Program-made: the position numbers and the translations under genes | Part shown: positions 52,398 through 60,516 of the stretch, piece by piece | Layout: every line of letters starts with the position of its first letter | Numbering within the stretch: position 1 is the stretch's first letter | IMG/VR virus record: IMGVR_UViG_3300032562_000004 | Span: 124,001 to 188,000 of that record | Source of the DNA: a virus | Length of the DNA stretch: 64,000 nucleotides | Strand: one strand, 5' to 3' | Notes under the pieces: model-generated | The model's input: only the letters and a program-made list of their open reading frames with translations | The model's database searches: none | What the model was told of the DNA's origin: nothing

Positions 52398-52843
52398 TTA
52401 GGTAGTGCCTCTTCTTTAGTTTGAAATGGACCCTCGTAAGGGTAGCGTTGTAATACAATTAATTTAGGATCTTGCATAGCCGCCCAATGACGACCTTTCT
52501 TGACTGTGTACCAACCAGCCGCATACCAAGATTTACTTTTCTTTGTTTTAGTGTAAACTGGTAGCTTTTGTGGAACGTCCCACATAGGATTATATACACG
52601 ACCTGCTGCCGGAAAGCCATGTACTATATTGGTTGTTTTCTTTTTCTCAGGTTTAATAATAGCTTCAAAAGTAACATTGATATTTCGTTCAACTAATTTA
52701 ATACTTTTGTATTGTGCTACTACTTGATTATTAATCTTAACTTGATAGCCGCCATCGCAGGCTTCAATGTTCCCTACTTTATTATTATTTTCTTGTAAAA
52801 TCCAAAACTGTTTATCTATTACGGGTTTAGCTACTAGACTCAT
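52394..52843 (-). CDS. Hypothetical protein
   Basis: 149 residues, MSLVAKPVIDKQFWILQENN, beta-rich, then a basic PVYTKTKKSKSWYAAGWYTV and the ending YPYEGPFQTKEEALPK. It recalls short phage proteins of unknown function. It overlaps the upstream gene by four bases. Confidence 0.6.
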   Translation of the reverse strand: MSLVAKPVIDKQFWILQENNNKVGNIEACDGGYQVKINNQVVAQYKSIKLVERNINVTFEAIIKPEKKKTTNIVHGFPAAGRVYNPMWDVPQKLPVYTKTKKSKSWYAAGWYTVKKGRHWAAMQDPKLIVLQRYPYEGPFQTKEEALPK

Positions 52844-53022
52844 TTAGTCATCCTTTTTCTACATTGTTCTTTTACTGCTACAGGATAGTCGGGACTAATC
52901 TCTGCGATACCACAATCATACTTTACTGTTACATGGCGTACATCTGCGGGCCAAAATGCTAAGGCTAATATAGTTAACAATACAGCAAATGTTACCGTAG
53001 TCCAAAACATATCTTTAGCCAT
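52840..53022 (-). CDS. Single-pass membrane protein
   Basis: Starting at MAKDMFWTTVTFAVLLTILA, near the previous stop, gives 60 residues. One membrane helix, then a tail with two Cys (YDCGIAE, EQCRKRM). Function unknown. Confidence 0.58.
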   Translation of the reverse strand: MAKDMFWTTVTFAVLLTILALAFWPADVRHVTVKYDCGIAEISPDYPVAVKEQCRKRMTK

Positions 53023-53023
53023 A

Positions 53024-53236
53024 TTATTCTTCAACTCCAAAATGTTCTTTAATTACTCTGCCTACACCTAGAGTAATACCTTCGGCTTCTGAATTATGGT
53101 CATTGGCAACTTCGGCACATTCCTGAACAATCAACTCGGCGAACTTGGCTAAATCGTCGTGCGACATATTGCCATCGCTTAGATTATTATCAGTGATACC
53201 AGCCTGTTCAGCAAGTTGTTTAATCTTCTCGTTCAT
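53024..53236 (-). CDS. Small phage protein, MNE...FGVEE family
   Basis: Starting at MNEKIKQLAEQAGITDNNLS gives 70 residues. FAELIVQECAEVANDHNSEA and the ending VIKEHFGVEE match the paralog at 36283. A promoter lies about 35 bases upstream. Function unknown; repeated occurrence suggests an accessory role tolerant of dosage. Confidence 0.68.
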   Translation of the reverse strand: MNEKIKQLAEQAGITDNNLSDGNMSHDDLAKFAELIVQECAEVANDHNSEAEGITLGVGRVIKEHFGVEE

Positions 53237-53269
53237 TGCTTTAATTCCCAAATTTAATTGTATGCTACT

Positions 53270-53298
53270 ATTGTAACAGAATTTAACCATACGGTCAA
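53270..53298 (-). promoter_or_regulatory. Sigma70-type promoter
   Basis: TTGACC, 17 bases, TACAAT on the minus strand, upstream of the 53024-53236 gene string. Confidence 0.6.
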
Positions 53299-53409
53299 CT
53301 ATTTTGGTAACCTAATAAAATTAACGAAAGATAAATATGAACTAAATAAGTGTAGTTCGCGATCCTGGCAGATCCAACTACTCTAACAGTTAAAAAGGAA
53401 CTATTAGCA

Positions 53410-54150
53410 ATGACTATTTACACGCTTTACATTAAGACGCATAAGAAAACAGGACTAAAATATTTAGGTCAAACTCATTACGATCCCTATGAATACAAAG
53501 GTTCGGGGATTGATTGGAAAAAACATATTAAACAGTATGGAGACGATATTACTACTCAAGTTATTTATTCCGGAAAAAATCGTAATGAAATGTCGTCCTT
53601 GGGCAGATATTACAGCAACCTATACCGCATTACAACTTCTGTGGATGATTTTGGCAACAGAATTTGGGCTAACAGAACTATAGAAAACGGTGGAGGCGGA
53701 TGGAACATAGGTAAAACATACTCTACAGAAGAACGAAAAAAGTTTGGGCATACTAAGCATAAGGGTTCTAAACGAACAGATAAACAAAAACAAAAAATGA
53801 AGGATAATCACGCAGATTTTTCTGGTAGCAATAATCCTAACTATGGCAAAAAAGCAAAAGATTCAACACTTACAAAAATGAGAGTCTCAAAAGTAAGAGT
53901 ATGTCGCATAGTTGATCGCAAAGAAATGTCTGTAAACGAACTTACTGGCTGGATTAAGCGAGGCTGTAATCTAAAAGACAACTATCGACATGATCCTACT
54001 ATCTATTCATTTACTAACCTAATAACTAACGAAACTATTACTGCTACTAAACGAGAAATGATTGAACGATACAATCTAGATCAAAGTGCTATGAGTAGAG
54101 TATTAACCAGAAAGTTAAAATCTACTAAGGGATGGTCTTTAACTTTGTAG
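53410..54150 (+). CDS. GIY-YIG-like homing endonuclease
   Basis: 246 residues from an AAAAAGGA site. MTIYTLYIKTHKKTGLKYLG, YKGSGIDWKKHIKQYGDDI and RWANRTIENGGGGWNIGKTY belong to the GIY-YIG-like lineage of 50362 and 51583. A NUMOD3-type GSNNPNYGKKAKDSTLTKM region and a C-terminal helix-turn-helix-like RYNLDQSAMSRVLTRKLKST follow. It is on the plus strand, opposite to its neighbours, and overlaps the RNase H gene's 3' end by 12 bases. Confidence 0.83.
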   Translation: MTIYTLYIKTHKKTGLKYLGQTHYDPYEYKGSGIDWKKHIKQYGDDITTQVIYSGKNRNEMSSLGRYYSNLYRITTSVDDFGNRIWANRTIENGGGGWNIGKTYSTEERKKFGHTKHKGSKRTDKQKQKMKDNHADFSGSNNPNYGKKAKDSTLTKMRVSKVRVCRIVDRKEMSVNELTGWIKRGCNLKDNYRHDPTIYSFTNLITNETITATKREMIERYNLDQSAMSRVLTRKLKSTKGWSLTL

Positions 54151-55140
54151 TGATCCAGTGTAGTGCTTATTAAGCCAATCACCAAATGTTGCTGCGTTTT
54201 CGCTTACCTTTGTAAGTTCGTAACGCCCACAAAATTTAAGGAAGTGACTACCAACTTGTCCTACATCCTTGTGACTAATTTGTTCCTTAATAGTATCATC
54301 TACTACTTCTTTAACATCATCTGGTTGCGCTGTTAAATCTACTAATGCTACATTACGCTGATAATCGTCCAACACACGATGTTCTACACCATCTGGATCC
54401 GTCCAGCGTTGTAGCATCATATTGTTCCAATTATATCCCTTTTTGTCCTTGTCAGCGAATGCCTCCACAAGGCCAACCTTGTTTTTAGTGCCCTTTGTTC
54501 TGACACCGGGAAATGCCGAAAAGACATTGTCGCTCGAATCGCCGCGCATACATTTCTCAAAAAGTAACCACTGTGGATCCGGTATTGTTTTTGGTTCTTT
54601 AGTTTTCTTGTCGATGACTGGTCTACCTTTGGCATCAAAGATTCCTTCTATAGTATGTAATTCGTCGGTAATTCCGTTATACTGCTTGACATTTTGTGCT
54701 AATAATTGAACAAAGTCAGTATCACTGCTGATAATAACGTGTTCATCTTGTGGATGTAATGCGATCCAACGAGCTATAATATCATCCCCTTCTGCTGTTG
54801 GGCAACGGATAACACTACAGTTTGTTTTCTCTGACAAGTATTTAGTCAAGGAATCATAGGTTTCCCAGAACATCTTATCTTCTTCTTGTTCTGCTTCTGT
54901 AAGCGCAGCTCTAGATACAGCACGATTAGCCTTATATGGTTTGTAGAAGTCTTTGCGCCAACTGCGCCCTTCTAAAGCAAATACCACATGATCCGCCTCA
55001 AATCGACGAGCCATTTTGTTAGCGGCCATTAATGTTACATGGAGGGCAAATCCTACCTTTTCCCAAGTATCACTAGCACGAAAGGCTCCATGTCTAGCAC
55101 GAAAGAAAAGATTAGCGGTATCTATAAGAACATATTTCAT
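54139..55140 (-). CDS. rnh: RNase H / 5'-3' exonuclease (T4 rnh, FEN family)
   Basis: 333 residues (T4 RNase H is 305). Metal-site motifs: VLIDTANLFFRARHG, HVVFALEGRSWRKDFYKPYK, CPTAEGDDIIARWIAL, IISSDTDFVQLLA, then KCMRGDSSDNVFSAFPGVRT. These are the acidic residues and helix-hairpin-helix of FEN-type nucleases that remove Okazaki primers. The ATG lies six bases after a TATACT box, so its mRNA is probably leaderless. Confidence 0.92.
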   Translation of the reverse strand: MKYVLIDTANLFFRARHGAFRASDTWEKVGFALHVTLMAANKMARRFEADHVVFALEGRSWRKDFYKPYKANRAVSRAALTEAEQEEDKMFWETYDSLTKYLSEKTNCSVIRCPTAEGDDIIARWIALHPQDEHVIISSDTDFVQLLAQNVKQYNGITDELHTIEGIFDAKGRPVIDKKTKEPKTIPDPQWLLFEKCMRGDSSDNVFSAFPGVRTKGTKNKVGLVEAFADKDKKGYNWNNMMLQRWTDPDGVEHRVLDDYQRNVALVDLTAQPDDVKEVVDDTIKEQISHKDVGQVGSHFLKFCGRYELTKVSENAATFGDWLNKHYTGSLQS

Positions 55141-55146
55141 ACAAAC

Positions 55147-55175
55147 AGTATAGCAGAACTTATATTAAAAGTCAA
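55147..55175 (-). promoter_or_regulatory. Sigma70-type promoter giving a leaderless mRNA
   Basis: TTGACT, 17 bases, TATACT, six bases, ATG of the RNase H gene. Confidence 0.75.
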
Positions 55176-55714
55176 ACGAAATTGTTGGTAATAATGTAAT
55201 TTAGGAGTAAACGGTTCCAAAAAGAATGCCCGTCTTTACCAAAATGCTTAGAATTTGGGGATACCGTTTCGATATTGGCATTACGAATTTTATCTTCGTA
55301 AGTATCTGATATAAAGCTATTGTTCCAATCGTGTTGGATGTTAAAAGATTGGCTACTGTTAAAAAATATATGTTTAATATTTTGGTTGGCTAATTCCAAA
55401 TGAAATTGCCAAATTTTTCCTTCATCTTCAGCAGTAGCAGGCCATTGGATAATAACTAAAACATCCTGCTTTTTCTCGTCTAACCATTTTTTTGTTGCGG
55501 CTATAATATCATCGGTGGTATTATCAACATACGCTTCGCAATGAAAACTATAACGAAGGGCTAGACTTAACATCTTGCCCCAACTGATTGCTATATTATC
55601 AGGATGCGGTAGTTGGCCTAAATGAGCTATTCTTGCGTCATCGCCGGCAACAATATATTGATTTACAGCTTCGGCGGCTGTGGTGTGACTATCACCGTTT
55701 ACATATAATATCAT
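55172..55714 (-). CDS. SGNH-hydrolase-like phage protein
   Basis: 180 residues. The opening ILYVNGDSHTTAAEAVNQYI contains a GDSH motif, and a C-terminal GKDGHSFWNRLLLNYI supplies a D..H pair, both as in SGNH/GDSL-type hydrolases. VLVIIQWPATAEDEGKIWQF lies between. Family proteins deacylate or deacetylate sugars; here the target is unknown. It overlaps the cytidylyltransferase-like gene's stop by four bases. Confidence 0.65.
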   Translation of the reverse strand: MILYVNGDSHTTAAEAVNQYIVAGDDARIAHLGQLPHPDNIAISWGKMLSLALRYSFHCEAYVDNTTDDIIAATKKWLDEKKQDVLVIIQWPATAEDEGKIWQFHLELANQNIKHIFFNSSQSFNIQHDWNNSFISDTYEDKIRNANIETVSPNSKHFGKDGHSFWNRLLLNYIITNNFV

Positions 55715-56184
55715 TGTTGTTTTAAGAGTTTAAAAGTTTCAGCTTCGACTACACGTCTGCGTAAACTACTACTTGAAAACGAATGGTCACGATCGTTAAA
55801 AATACATTCGATACCTCGTCGATAACATTCACTCTTTCCAGTAAATTCTTTATCCTCATACTCAATACCCAATACACGAACATCCAAAGGCAGTATTAGA
55901 AGCAAATCAACTAAGTCTTGTTCTGTTTGATAAACAACAACTTCGTCTACATAGCGACAAGCGGCTAATTGTATTTGCCGTTCAACAATACTTTGTACAG
56001 GTTTGTTTTTAGTATCTCGGTCAATAGTAGGATCTGTTTGCAATCCAGCAATTAAGTAATCACAATGGTTCTTAGCTTCGGATAGCATAGCAATATGCCC
56101 AGCGTGTAGCATATCAAAAGTACTAAAGGTAATACCAATCTTTTTACCTTCTTCTGTAAGTCTGCGAATGTGATTAAAAATCAA
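55711..56184 (-). CDS. Cytidylyltransferase-like nucleotidyltransferase
   Basis: 157 residues. IGITFSTFDMLHAGHIAMLS has the HxGH-type signature (HAGH) and the C-terminal SSSLRRRVVE corresponds to the ISSTxxR motif of TagD/FAD synthetase-type enzymes. YLIAGLQTDPTIDRDTKNKP is also typical. It probably activates a small alcohol or sugar phosphate with CTP or ATP, which fits the downstream (minus) SGNH gene and the sugar cluster. Confidence 0.8.
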   Translation of the reverse strand: MIFNHIRRLTEEGKKIGITFSTFDMLHAGHIAMLSEAKNHCDYLIAGLQTDPTIDRDTKNKPVQSIVERQIQLAACRYVDEVVVYQTEQDLVDLLLILPLDVRVLGIEYEDKEFTGKSECYRRGIECIFNDRDHSFSSSSLRRRVVEAETFKLLKQQ

Positions 56185-56546
56185 CTTACTTCACTCCTGC
56201 CATCGCCAACATCGCGACTTTTAACTACTCGCGGCGACATTGCTTCGTATTGTTCTGCTGTTTCTAATACTACATTACGACATACTGCGGTAAACCAACG
56301 ATCAATAATATCTGCGTCTGTATCTTTAGGATCCATCATATAGCCATGGCGAACCAAATCGGCAATCATTTTGTCATTCCAATCAAATTCAAATGCGCCT
56401 GAATTAATATCGTTAGGATCTATGTCCATACTTAATACTTCAAAGTATGCTTCGCCTTTTTCAGTAGCAACTTGTTTAGCTGACTTAGCTTGTTGTTGCG
56501 CTACAGCCGCAATTGGCTTCTTTTTAAAAAAATCAAATATTCCCAT
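56181..56546 (-). CDS. Hypothetical protein
   Basis: 121 residues, MGIFDFFKKKPIAAVAQQQA, then acidic FEVLSMDIDPNDINSGAFEF and IIDRWFTAVCRNVVLETAEQ. The short amphipathic N-terminus (GIFDFFKKK) could peripherally bind membrane. It overlaps MetK's last base. Function unknown. Confidence 0.6.
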   Translation of the reverse strand: MGIFDFFKKKPIAAVAQQQAKSAKQVATEKGEAYFEVLSMDIDPNDINSGAFEFDWNDKMIADLVRHGYMMDPKDTDADIIDRWFTAVCRNVVLETAEQYEAMSPRVVKSRDVGDGRSEVS

Positions 56547-57649
56547 TACTGATCCTTAAACAAATTTATTTCTTCCCATGGCAAATCTTTTTTGCCAAAG
56601 TGACCATAGTTAGTAGTCTTACTGTATATAGGTCTAAACAGCTTAAAGCGATTAATAATACCTAACGGAGTTAAATCTACATTATTATAAATCCACTCTG
56701 TTAACGCACGACTATCACCGTCTGACTCTATATAAAAACTCATAGGTTGTGCTACCCCAATAGCATAACTAATTTGTACAGTAGCCCAGTTAGCACGACC
56801 AGCGGCAACAATATTCTTAGCCAAATAGCGAGCCATGTAAGCGGCGCTACGGTCTACCTTAGTAGGATCCTTGCCACTAAACGCACCACCGCCGTGTGGG
56901 CTATATCCACCGTATGTGTCTACAATAATCTTACGACCTGTTAATCCTGTGTCACCATCAGGACCACCTACTACAAAACGCCCTGTTGGGTTAATATAAA
57001 ATTCTGTCTTTTCATCTACAAATTCTGTAGGTAATATATTACGAATAATATTGCCAACGTCTTTACGAACAGTTTCGATATCAACATCGGCATTATGTTG
57101 TGTAGAACAAACTACTTTAGCAATACGAATAGGTTTGGCATCATCGCTGTATTCAAAAGTAACTTGACTCTTAGCATCTGGTCCAAGATAGTTAAGTACA
57201 CCTTGTTTACGAACTTGTGTTAACCCTTCTACAATTCTATGACTCCAGTAAATTGCCGAAGGCATAAAGTTTTCTGTTTCGTTACAAGCATATCCAAACA
57301 TTAATCCTTGGTCGCCTGCGCCAAAGTTGTCTGTGCCTAACGCAATATCTGCGGACTGGCCATGTAGCAAGTTAATAATTTTAACAGTACGCCAATCAAA
57401 TCCTGACTGCTCGTAACCAATATCTTTGATGACTCGACGAATAGCTGATTCTACTTCTTCTGAATGTAATACACCTTTATATTCTCCAGCAACAATTACT
57501 GTATCTGTAGTTACCAATGTTTCACAAGCACAACGAAGACTAGTGTCTTCTTTACTCATTACTAAATCTAAAATAGCATCACTAATAGCATCTGCTACTT
57601 TGTCTGGATGTCCTTCTGATACTGATTCGCTTGTGAATAGATAGCTCAT
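56546..57649 (-). CDS. metK: S-adenosylmethionine synthetase
   Basis: The start at MSYLFTSESVSEGHPDKVAD overlaps the preceding stop; seven further codons upstream lack support. 367 residues. ATP-site motifs: SEGHPDKVADAISDA, then GAGDQGLMFGYACNETE (GAGDQG-type hexapeptide) and GGGAFSGKDPTKVDRS (GGGAFSGKD). It is complete and slightly shorter than bacterial MetK (about 384). It makes SAM, used by the phage radical SAM enzymes (24531, QueE) and methyltransferase. Confidence 0.95.
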   Translation of the reverse strand: MSYLFTSESVSEGHPDKVADAISDAILDLVMSKEDTSLRCACETLVTTDTVIVAGEYKGVLHSEEVESAIRRVIKDIGYEQSGFDWRTVKIINLLHGQSADIALGTDNFGAGDQGLMFGYACNETENFMPSAIYWSHRIVEGLTQVRKQGVLNYLGPDAKSQVTFEYSDDAKPIRIAKVVCSTQHNADVDIETVRKDVGNIIRNILPTEFVDEKTEFYINPTGRFVVGGPDGDTGLTGRKIIVDTYGGYSPHGGGAFSGKDPTKVDRSAAYMARYLAKNIVAAGRANWATVQISYAIGVAQPMSFYIESDGDSRALTEWIYNNVDLTPLGIINRFKLFRPIYSKTTNYGHFGKKDLPWEEINLFKDQ

Positions 57650-57891
57650 TAATTTCCTTTTAATTTCCATATAAGATGTTCGGTACTGCTATGCCATTTG
57701 TATTGATACGCTGGTTCGCCTGGCCCGGACCATCCAGCTACGCCACGATAGGCATATTCTAGCCAGATTAACTTATTACTTAGCGCACATTTATGGGGTA
57801 GCCAAGAAAATTTGAGTTCCCAAAATGCCTTTCTATAAAAAGGATCGATTAAATCAGGTATAGGCATACCATGAAATCCTTGTGGATACAA
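57649..57891 (-). CDS. Hypothetical phage protein
   Basis: 80 residues, MYPQGFHGMPIPDLIDPFYR, rich in Trp and aromatics (WELKFSWLPHKCALSNKLIW), ending TEHLIWKLKGN. Translationally coupled between queE and metK. Similar short proteins occur in phages, function unknown. Confidence 0.62.
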   Translation of the reverse strand: MYPQGFHGMPIPDLIDPFYRKAFWELKFSWLPHKCALSNKLIWLEYAYRGVAGWSGPGEPAYQYKWHSSTEHLIWKLKGN

Positions 57892-58746
57892 TCAAGTACC
57901 CCAGTCGTTTTTCCAAAGAACCACTTGAAGTCTATCACTATAGCGTAAGCCATTTGCCATAGCTAGTTCTGCTACTCGACGATTATTCAAAGTATAAACA
58001 CTTTCAACCCCGCCAACTGGCATTAAGTAAATTGGGCCTTTAAACCCAGCCGCTTGATAAATTTGCGATACTGCTAGTGCTTCTTCGGCATCTTCTTCTG
58101 TAGAGATTACAAATTTTAAATAAGTGTATCCAACTTCTTGATATTCGCAAACTACTTCAGGCTTAATAGCATCTTCACGCAATTCACCAGAGCAACTTAA
58201 TTTAGCACTAACACTAAATGTAACTTGTTTAGGCTTGCCAACTCCATCTAATGACCAGTTAATCAAAAACTCTTTAAACTCTGGACTTAGCTTTTGAGTG
58301 CCATTCGTTTCAAAAGTAATTTCTCGTAAATTGGCCATCTTAGGATTGTTCAGCAAGTCTGGATAAGCACGTTGCCAACCTAACAAAGGTTCTCCGCCTG
58401 TGATAACCAAGTGCTCAGTGCCCCACTGACCAAATGGCAGAATCTCCATAATGCGATTAGCAATAGCATCTGACTCCATTAAAGGACTTAAATCTTTAAA
58501 GCGCGGATCCCAACTAGCATAGCTATCACATCCTGTACTTACTAATGGCAAGTCTTCATATTTGGTAAACATATGAGCAACTTCTGCTATTTCTTCTACT
58601 TCTGTGCTAAGTTGACCTTTGGGCATACCAAATCCAGCACAGCGGAAATTACAGCCGAAAGTTCTAAGGAATATACTGGGCACTCCCATATAGCGACCTT
58701 CGCCTTGAATACTATAAAATAGTTCTGCTACTTTTAATTTACTCAC
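57892..58746 (-). CDS. queE: 7-carboxy-7-deazaguanine synthase QueE
   Basis: 284 residues. ELFYSIQGEGRYMGVPSIFL, RTFGCNFRCAGFG and HLVITGGEPLLGWQRAYPDL are QueE landmarks, followed by FETNGTQ and PVGGVES. It would turn carboxytetrahydropterin into CDG in the preQ0 pathway. The Fe-S motif reads C-x3-C-x2-F: the third Cys of the usual Cx3Cx2C is not at its place. TGCDSYASWDPRF about 60 residues later supplies a candidate third ligand. No other queuosine gene is seen here. Confidence 0.87.
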   Translation of the reverse strand: MSKLKVAELFYSIQGEGRYMGVPSIFLRTFGCNFRCAGFGMPKGQLSTEVEEIAEVAHMFTKYEDLPLVSTGCDSYASWDPRFKDLSPLMESDAIANRIMEILPFGQWGTEHLVITGGEPLLGWQRAYPDLLNNPKMANLREITFETNGTQKLSPEFKEFLINWSLDGVGKPKQVTFSVSAKLSCSGELREDAIKPEVVCEYQEVGYTYLKFVISTEEDAEEALAVSQIYQAAGFKGPIYLMPVGGVESVYTLNNRRVAELAMANGLRYSDRLQVVLWKNDWGT

Positions 58747-59032
58747 CGAATTCCTCTCTCATCATTTGATCATGTTCATTTTCTTCTTTAGCACCTTTCC
58801 GTGCTTTTTGTTCTTGATAGCCGCGACTACCGTCTCCTTTGCCTTTTACTCTGCGCCCACACTCCGTACATTCGTGAAATCCTTGTACAAACTCTTTTCC
58901 ACTATCAAATGTTATTACTTCTGTGCCTTCGATTGTGAATTTTTTGTAACACTGGTTAAAGGTACAAACCACTTTCATAGTTTCAGGATCTATAAAAGAT
59001 ACGTCTACTTTTTTCTTTGACAATTTACTCAT
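58739..59032 (-). CDS. Small zinc-ribbon-like protein
   Basis: Starting at MSKLSKKKVDVSFIDPETMK gives 97 residues. CTFNQCYKKF and HECTECGRRVKGKGDGSR provide four Cys in CxxxxC/CxxC arrangement, a likely zinc ribbon, followed by a charged tail. It overlaps both neighbours by a few bases. Possibly nucleic-acid-binding; no family recognised. Confidence 0.62.
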   Translation of the reverse strand: MSKLSKKKVDVSFIDPETMKVVCTFNQCYKKFTIEGTEVITFDSGKEFVQGFHECTECGRRVKGKGDGSRGYQEQKARKGAKEENEHDQMMREEFGE

Positions 59033-59583
59033 TTCTTCCACCACCCTTCATAAGGAAAATTAACCCATCGAGGGTCTTCGTTTTTATTAATCTCCATACC
59101 AGCATAGTTAATAGTTAATTCACTCTTACTTGGTAAGTTATCGATTAGTACTGCTACTCGTACATTGTTGCCCCAAACTTGTTCCCAAACTTCTGTAGCC
59201 TGCGGTAAGCAACTTGATTGCCAATCTTGTTTAATCCAGTTTAGAGTAGCACCTGTATCATTAATATCATCAACGATAAGAATATTTTTGCGTAGCTTTT
59301 TCTTAGAATATGATTCGTGATCTTTGCGGATTTCTAAGTTGACATACCCAAAGGCATCACTTGCCATTCCGCAATCACTTACACAATCTTGATCATCCCG
59401 TAATGATACTTTAAGTGTTTGCATTGGCACGTCTAGATATTGGGATATAAGAACAGCTGGAAGTAACCCGCCACGAGTAAGTCCTACAACATAATCGGGT
59501 TTCCAGCCGTCTTTCGTAATTTGACGTAGAATGTCTTGAGTTAAACATTCTACGTCTTTGTAAGTTAAATTAGTATGGTCCAT
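59029..59583 (-). CDS. Phosphoribosyltransferase
   Basis: The start at MDHTNLTYKDVECLTQDILR lies six bases after a TATAAT box (an upstream ATG five codons earlier would overlap the promoter). 184 residues. PDYVVGLTRGGLLPAVLISQ and the PRPP loop NILIVDDINDTGATLNWIK are characteristic of hypoxanthine/xanthine-type phosphoribosyltransferases. It is in the queE-metK neighbourhood, so salvage or a base-exchange role is possible. The mRNA is probably leaderless. Confidence 0.85.
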   Translation of the reverse strand: MDHTNLTYKDVECLTQDILRQITKDGWKPDYVVGLTRGGLLPAVLISQYLDVPMQTLKVSLRDDQDCVSDCGMASDAFGYVNLEIRKDHESYSKKKLRKNILIVDDINDTGATLNWIKQDWQSSCLPQATEVWEQVWGNNVRVAVLIDNLPSKSELTINYAGMEINKNEDPRWVNFPYEGWWKK

Positions 59584-59589
59584 ACAAGT

Positions 59590-59618
59590 ATTATACACAC
59601 TTGTATTTAGGTCGTCAA
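59590..59618 (-). promoter_or_regulatory. Sigma70-type promoter giving a leaderless mRNA
   Basis: TTGACG, 17 bases, TATAAT, six bases, ATG of the phosphoribosyltransferase gene. Confidence 0.75.
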
Positions 59619-59622
59619 GCTA

Positions 59623-60516
59623 TTACGATAAAATTTGGCGAATACCTTCTTCAAACGACATAGGATTATAGTCAGGCATAATCGAACGAAGTTTGGTAAT
59701 ATCAGGACGGCGATTAGCAACAGAACCTGGCATACTTGGTAACTGTTCAAATACTGCGTCTGGATGACCTAATTCGGTAGCAATAACTTTAACAGCATCA
59801 CCAATTGAAATCTCGCGGTCATTGCCCACATTAACCAATTCACGAGTAGTGTTTTCGGCAACATAGATACTAGCACGGATAGCATCTGATACATGACAGA
59901 AGCTACGAGTTTCTTGTGCGCCGATTACAGAGAAAATACCGTTTTTAATCTTGTTAATTTGGTCACCTAAGAAATGACCTTGTTTACTGTTTTCACCATA
60001 TACATTAAAGTAACGGATCATAACATAAGGTAAGTCCGAATTAGCCAAATAGTTTTCACTAGTAATCTTAGCCAAACGATAACTCCAACGAGCATTGTGT
60101 ATATCTTTAATAAACACATCTGAATTCTCTGGAACTGGACTCGTAGGATCATCTGCTACAATTTCACTGCTCGAAGCATATACTAAGCTCTTAAGATTAG
60201 TACATTTACGAGCAAAATTGAAAATGTTTAAATCGCAAACAAAGTTATTTTCTAATACCTTGTTAGGCATTTTGTAAAAGTTAGTTGTACCGTTAATAGC
60301 ACCATAGTGATAAATGTAATCAAAATCAGTTGGCAATAATTCATCAAACAATACTGTGTTATTTAAGTCAGCGGCAACAAACTTATCACAATCAGGAATA
60401 CTTGAACTACGACTATGATTATCTAGTGCCCATACTTCATTGCCAGCGGCTTTAAGTTGTTTACAAAATTCTGTGCCTAGCAATCCGCTAGCGCCTGTAA
60501 TTAAAATTTTAGCCAT
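59623..60516 (-). CDS. NAD-dependent sugar epimerase/dehydratase
   Basis: 297 residues of the extended SDR type. AKILITGASGLLGTEFCKQL (GxxGxxG), YASSSEIVADDPTSP, WSYRLAKITSENYLA (YxxxK) and MIRYFNVYGENSKQGHFLGD are all present. Family members act on UDP- or dTDP-sugars. It overlaps the dehydrogenase-like gene by eight bases, so a sugar-nucleotide pathway is likely. Confidence 0.87.
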   Translation of the reverse strand: MAKILITGASGLLGTEFCKQLKAAGNEVWALDNHSRSSSIPDCDKFVAADLNNTVLFDELLPTDFDYIYHYGAINGTTNFYKMPNKVLENNFVCDLNIFNFARKCTNLKSLVYASSSEIVADDPTSPVPENSDVFIKDIHNARWSYRLAKITSENYLANSDLPYVMIRYFNVYGENSKQGHFLGDQINKIKNGIFSVIGAQETRSFCHVSDAIRASIYVAENTTRELVNVGNDREISIGDAVKVIATELGHPDAVFEQLPSMPGSVANRRPDITKLRSIMPDYNPMSFEEGIRQILS

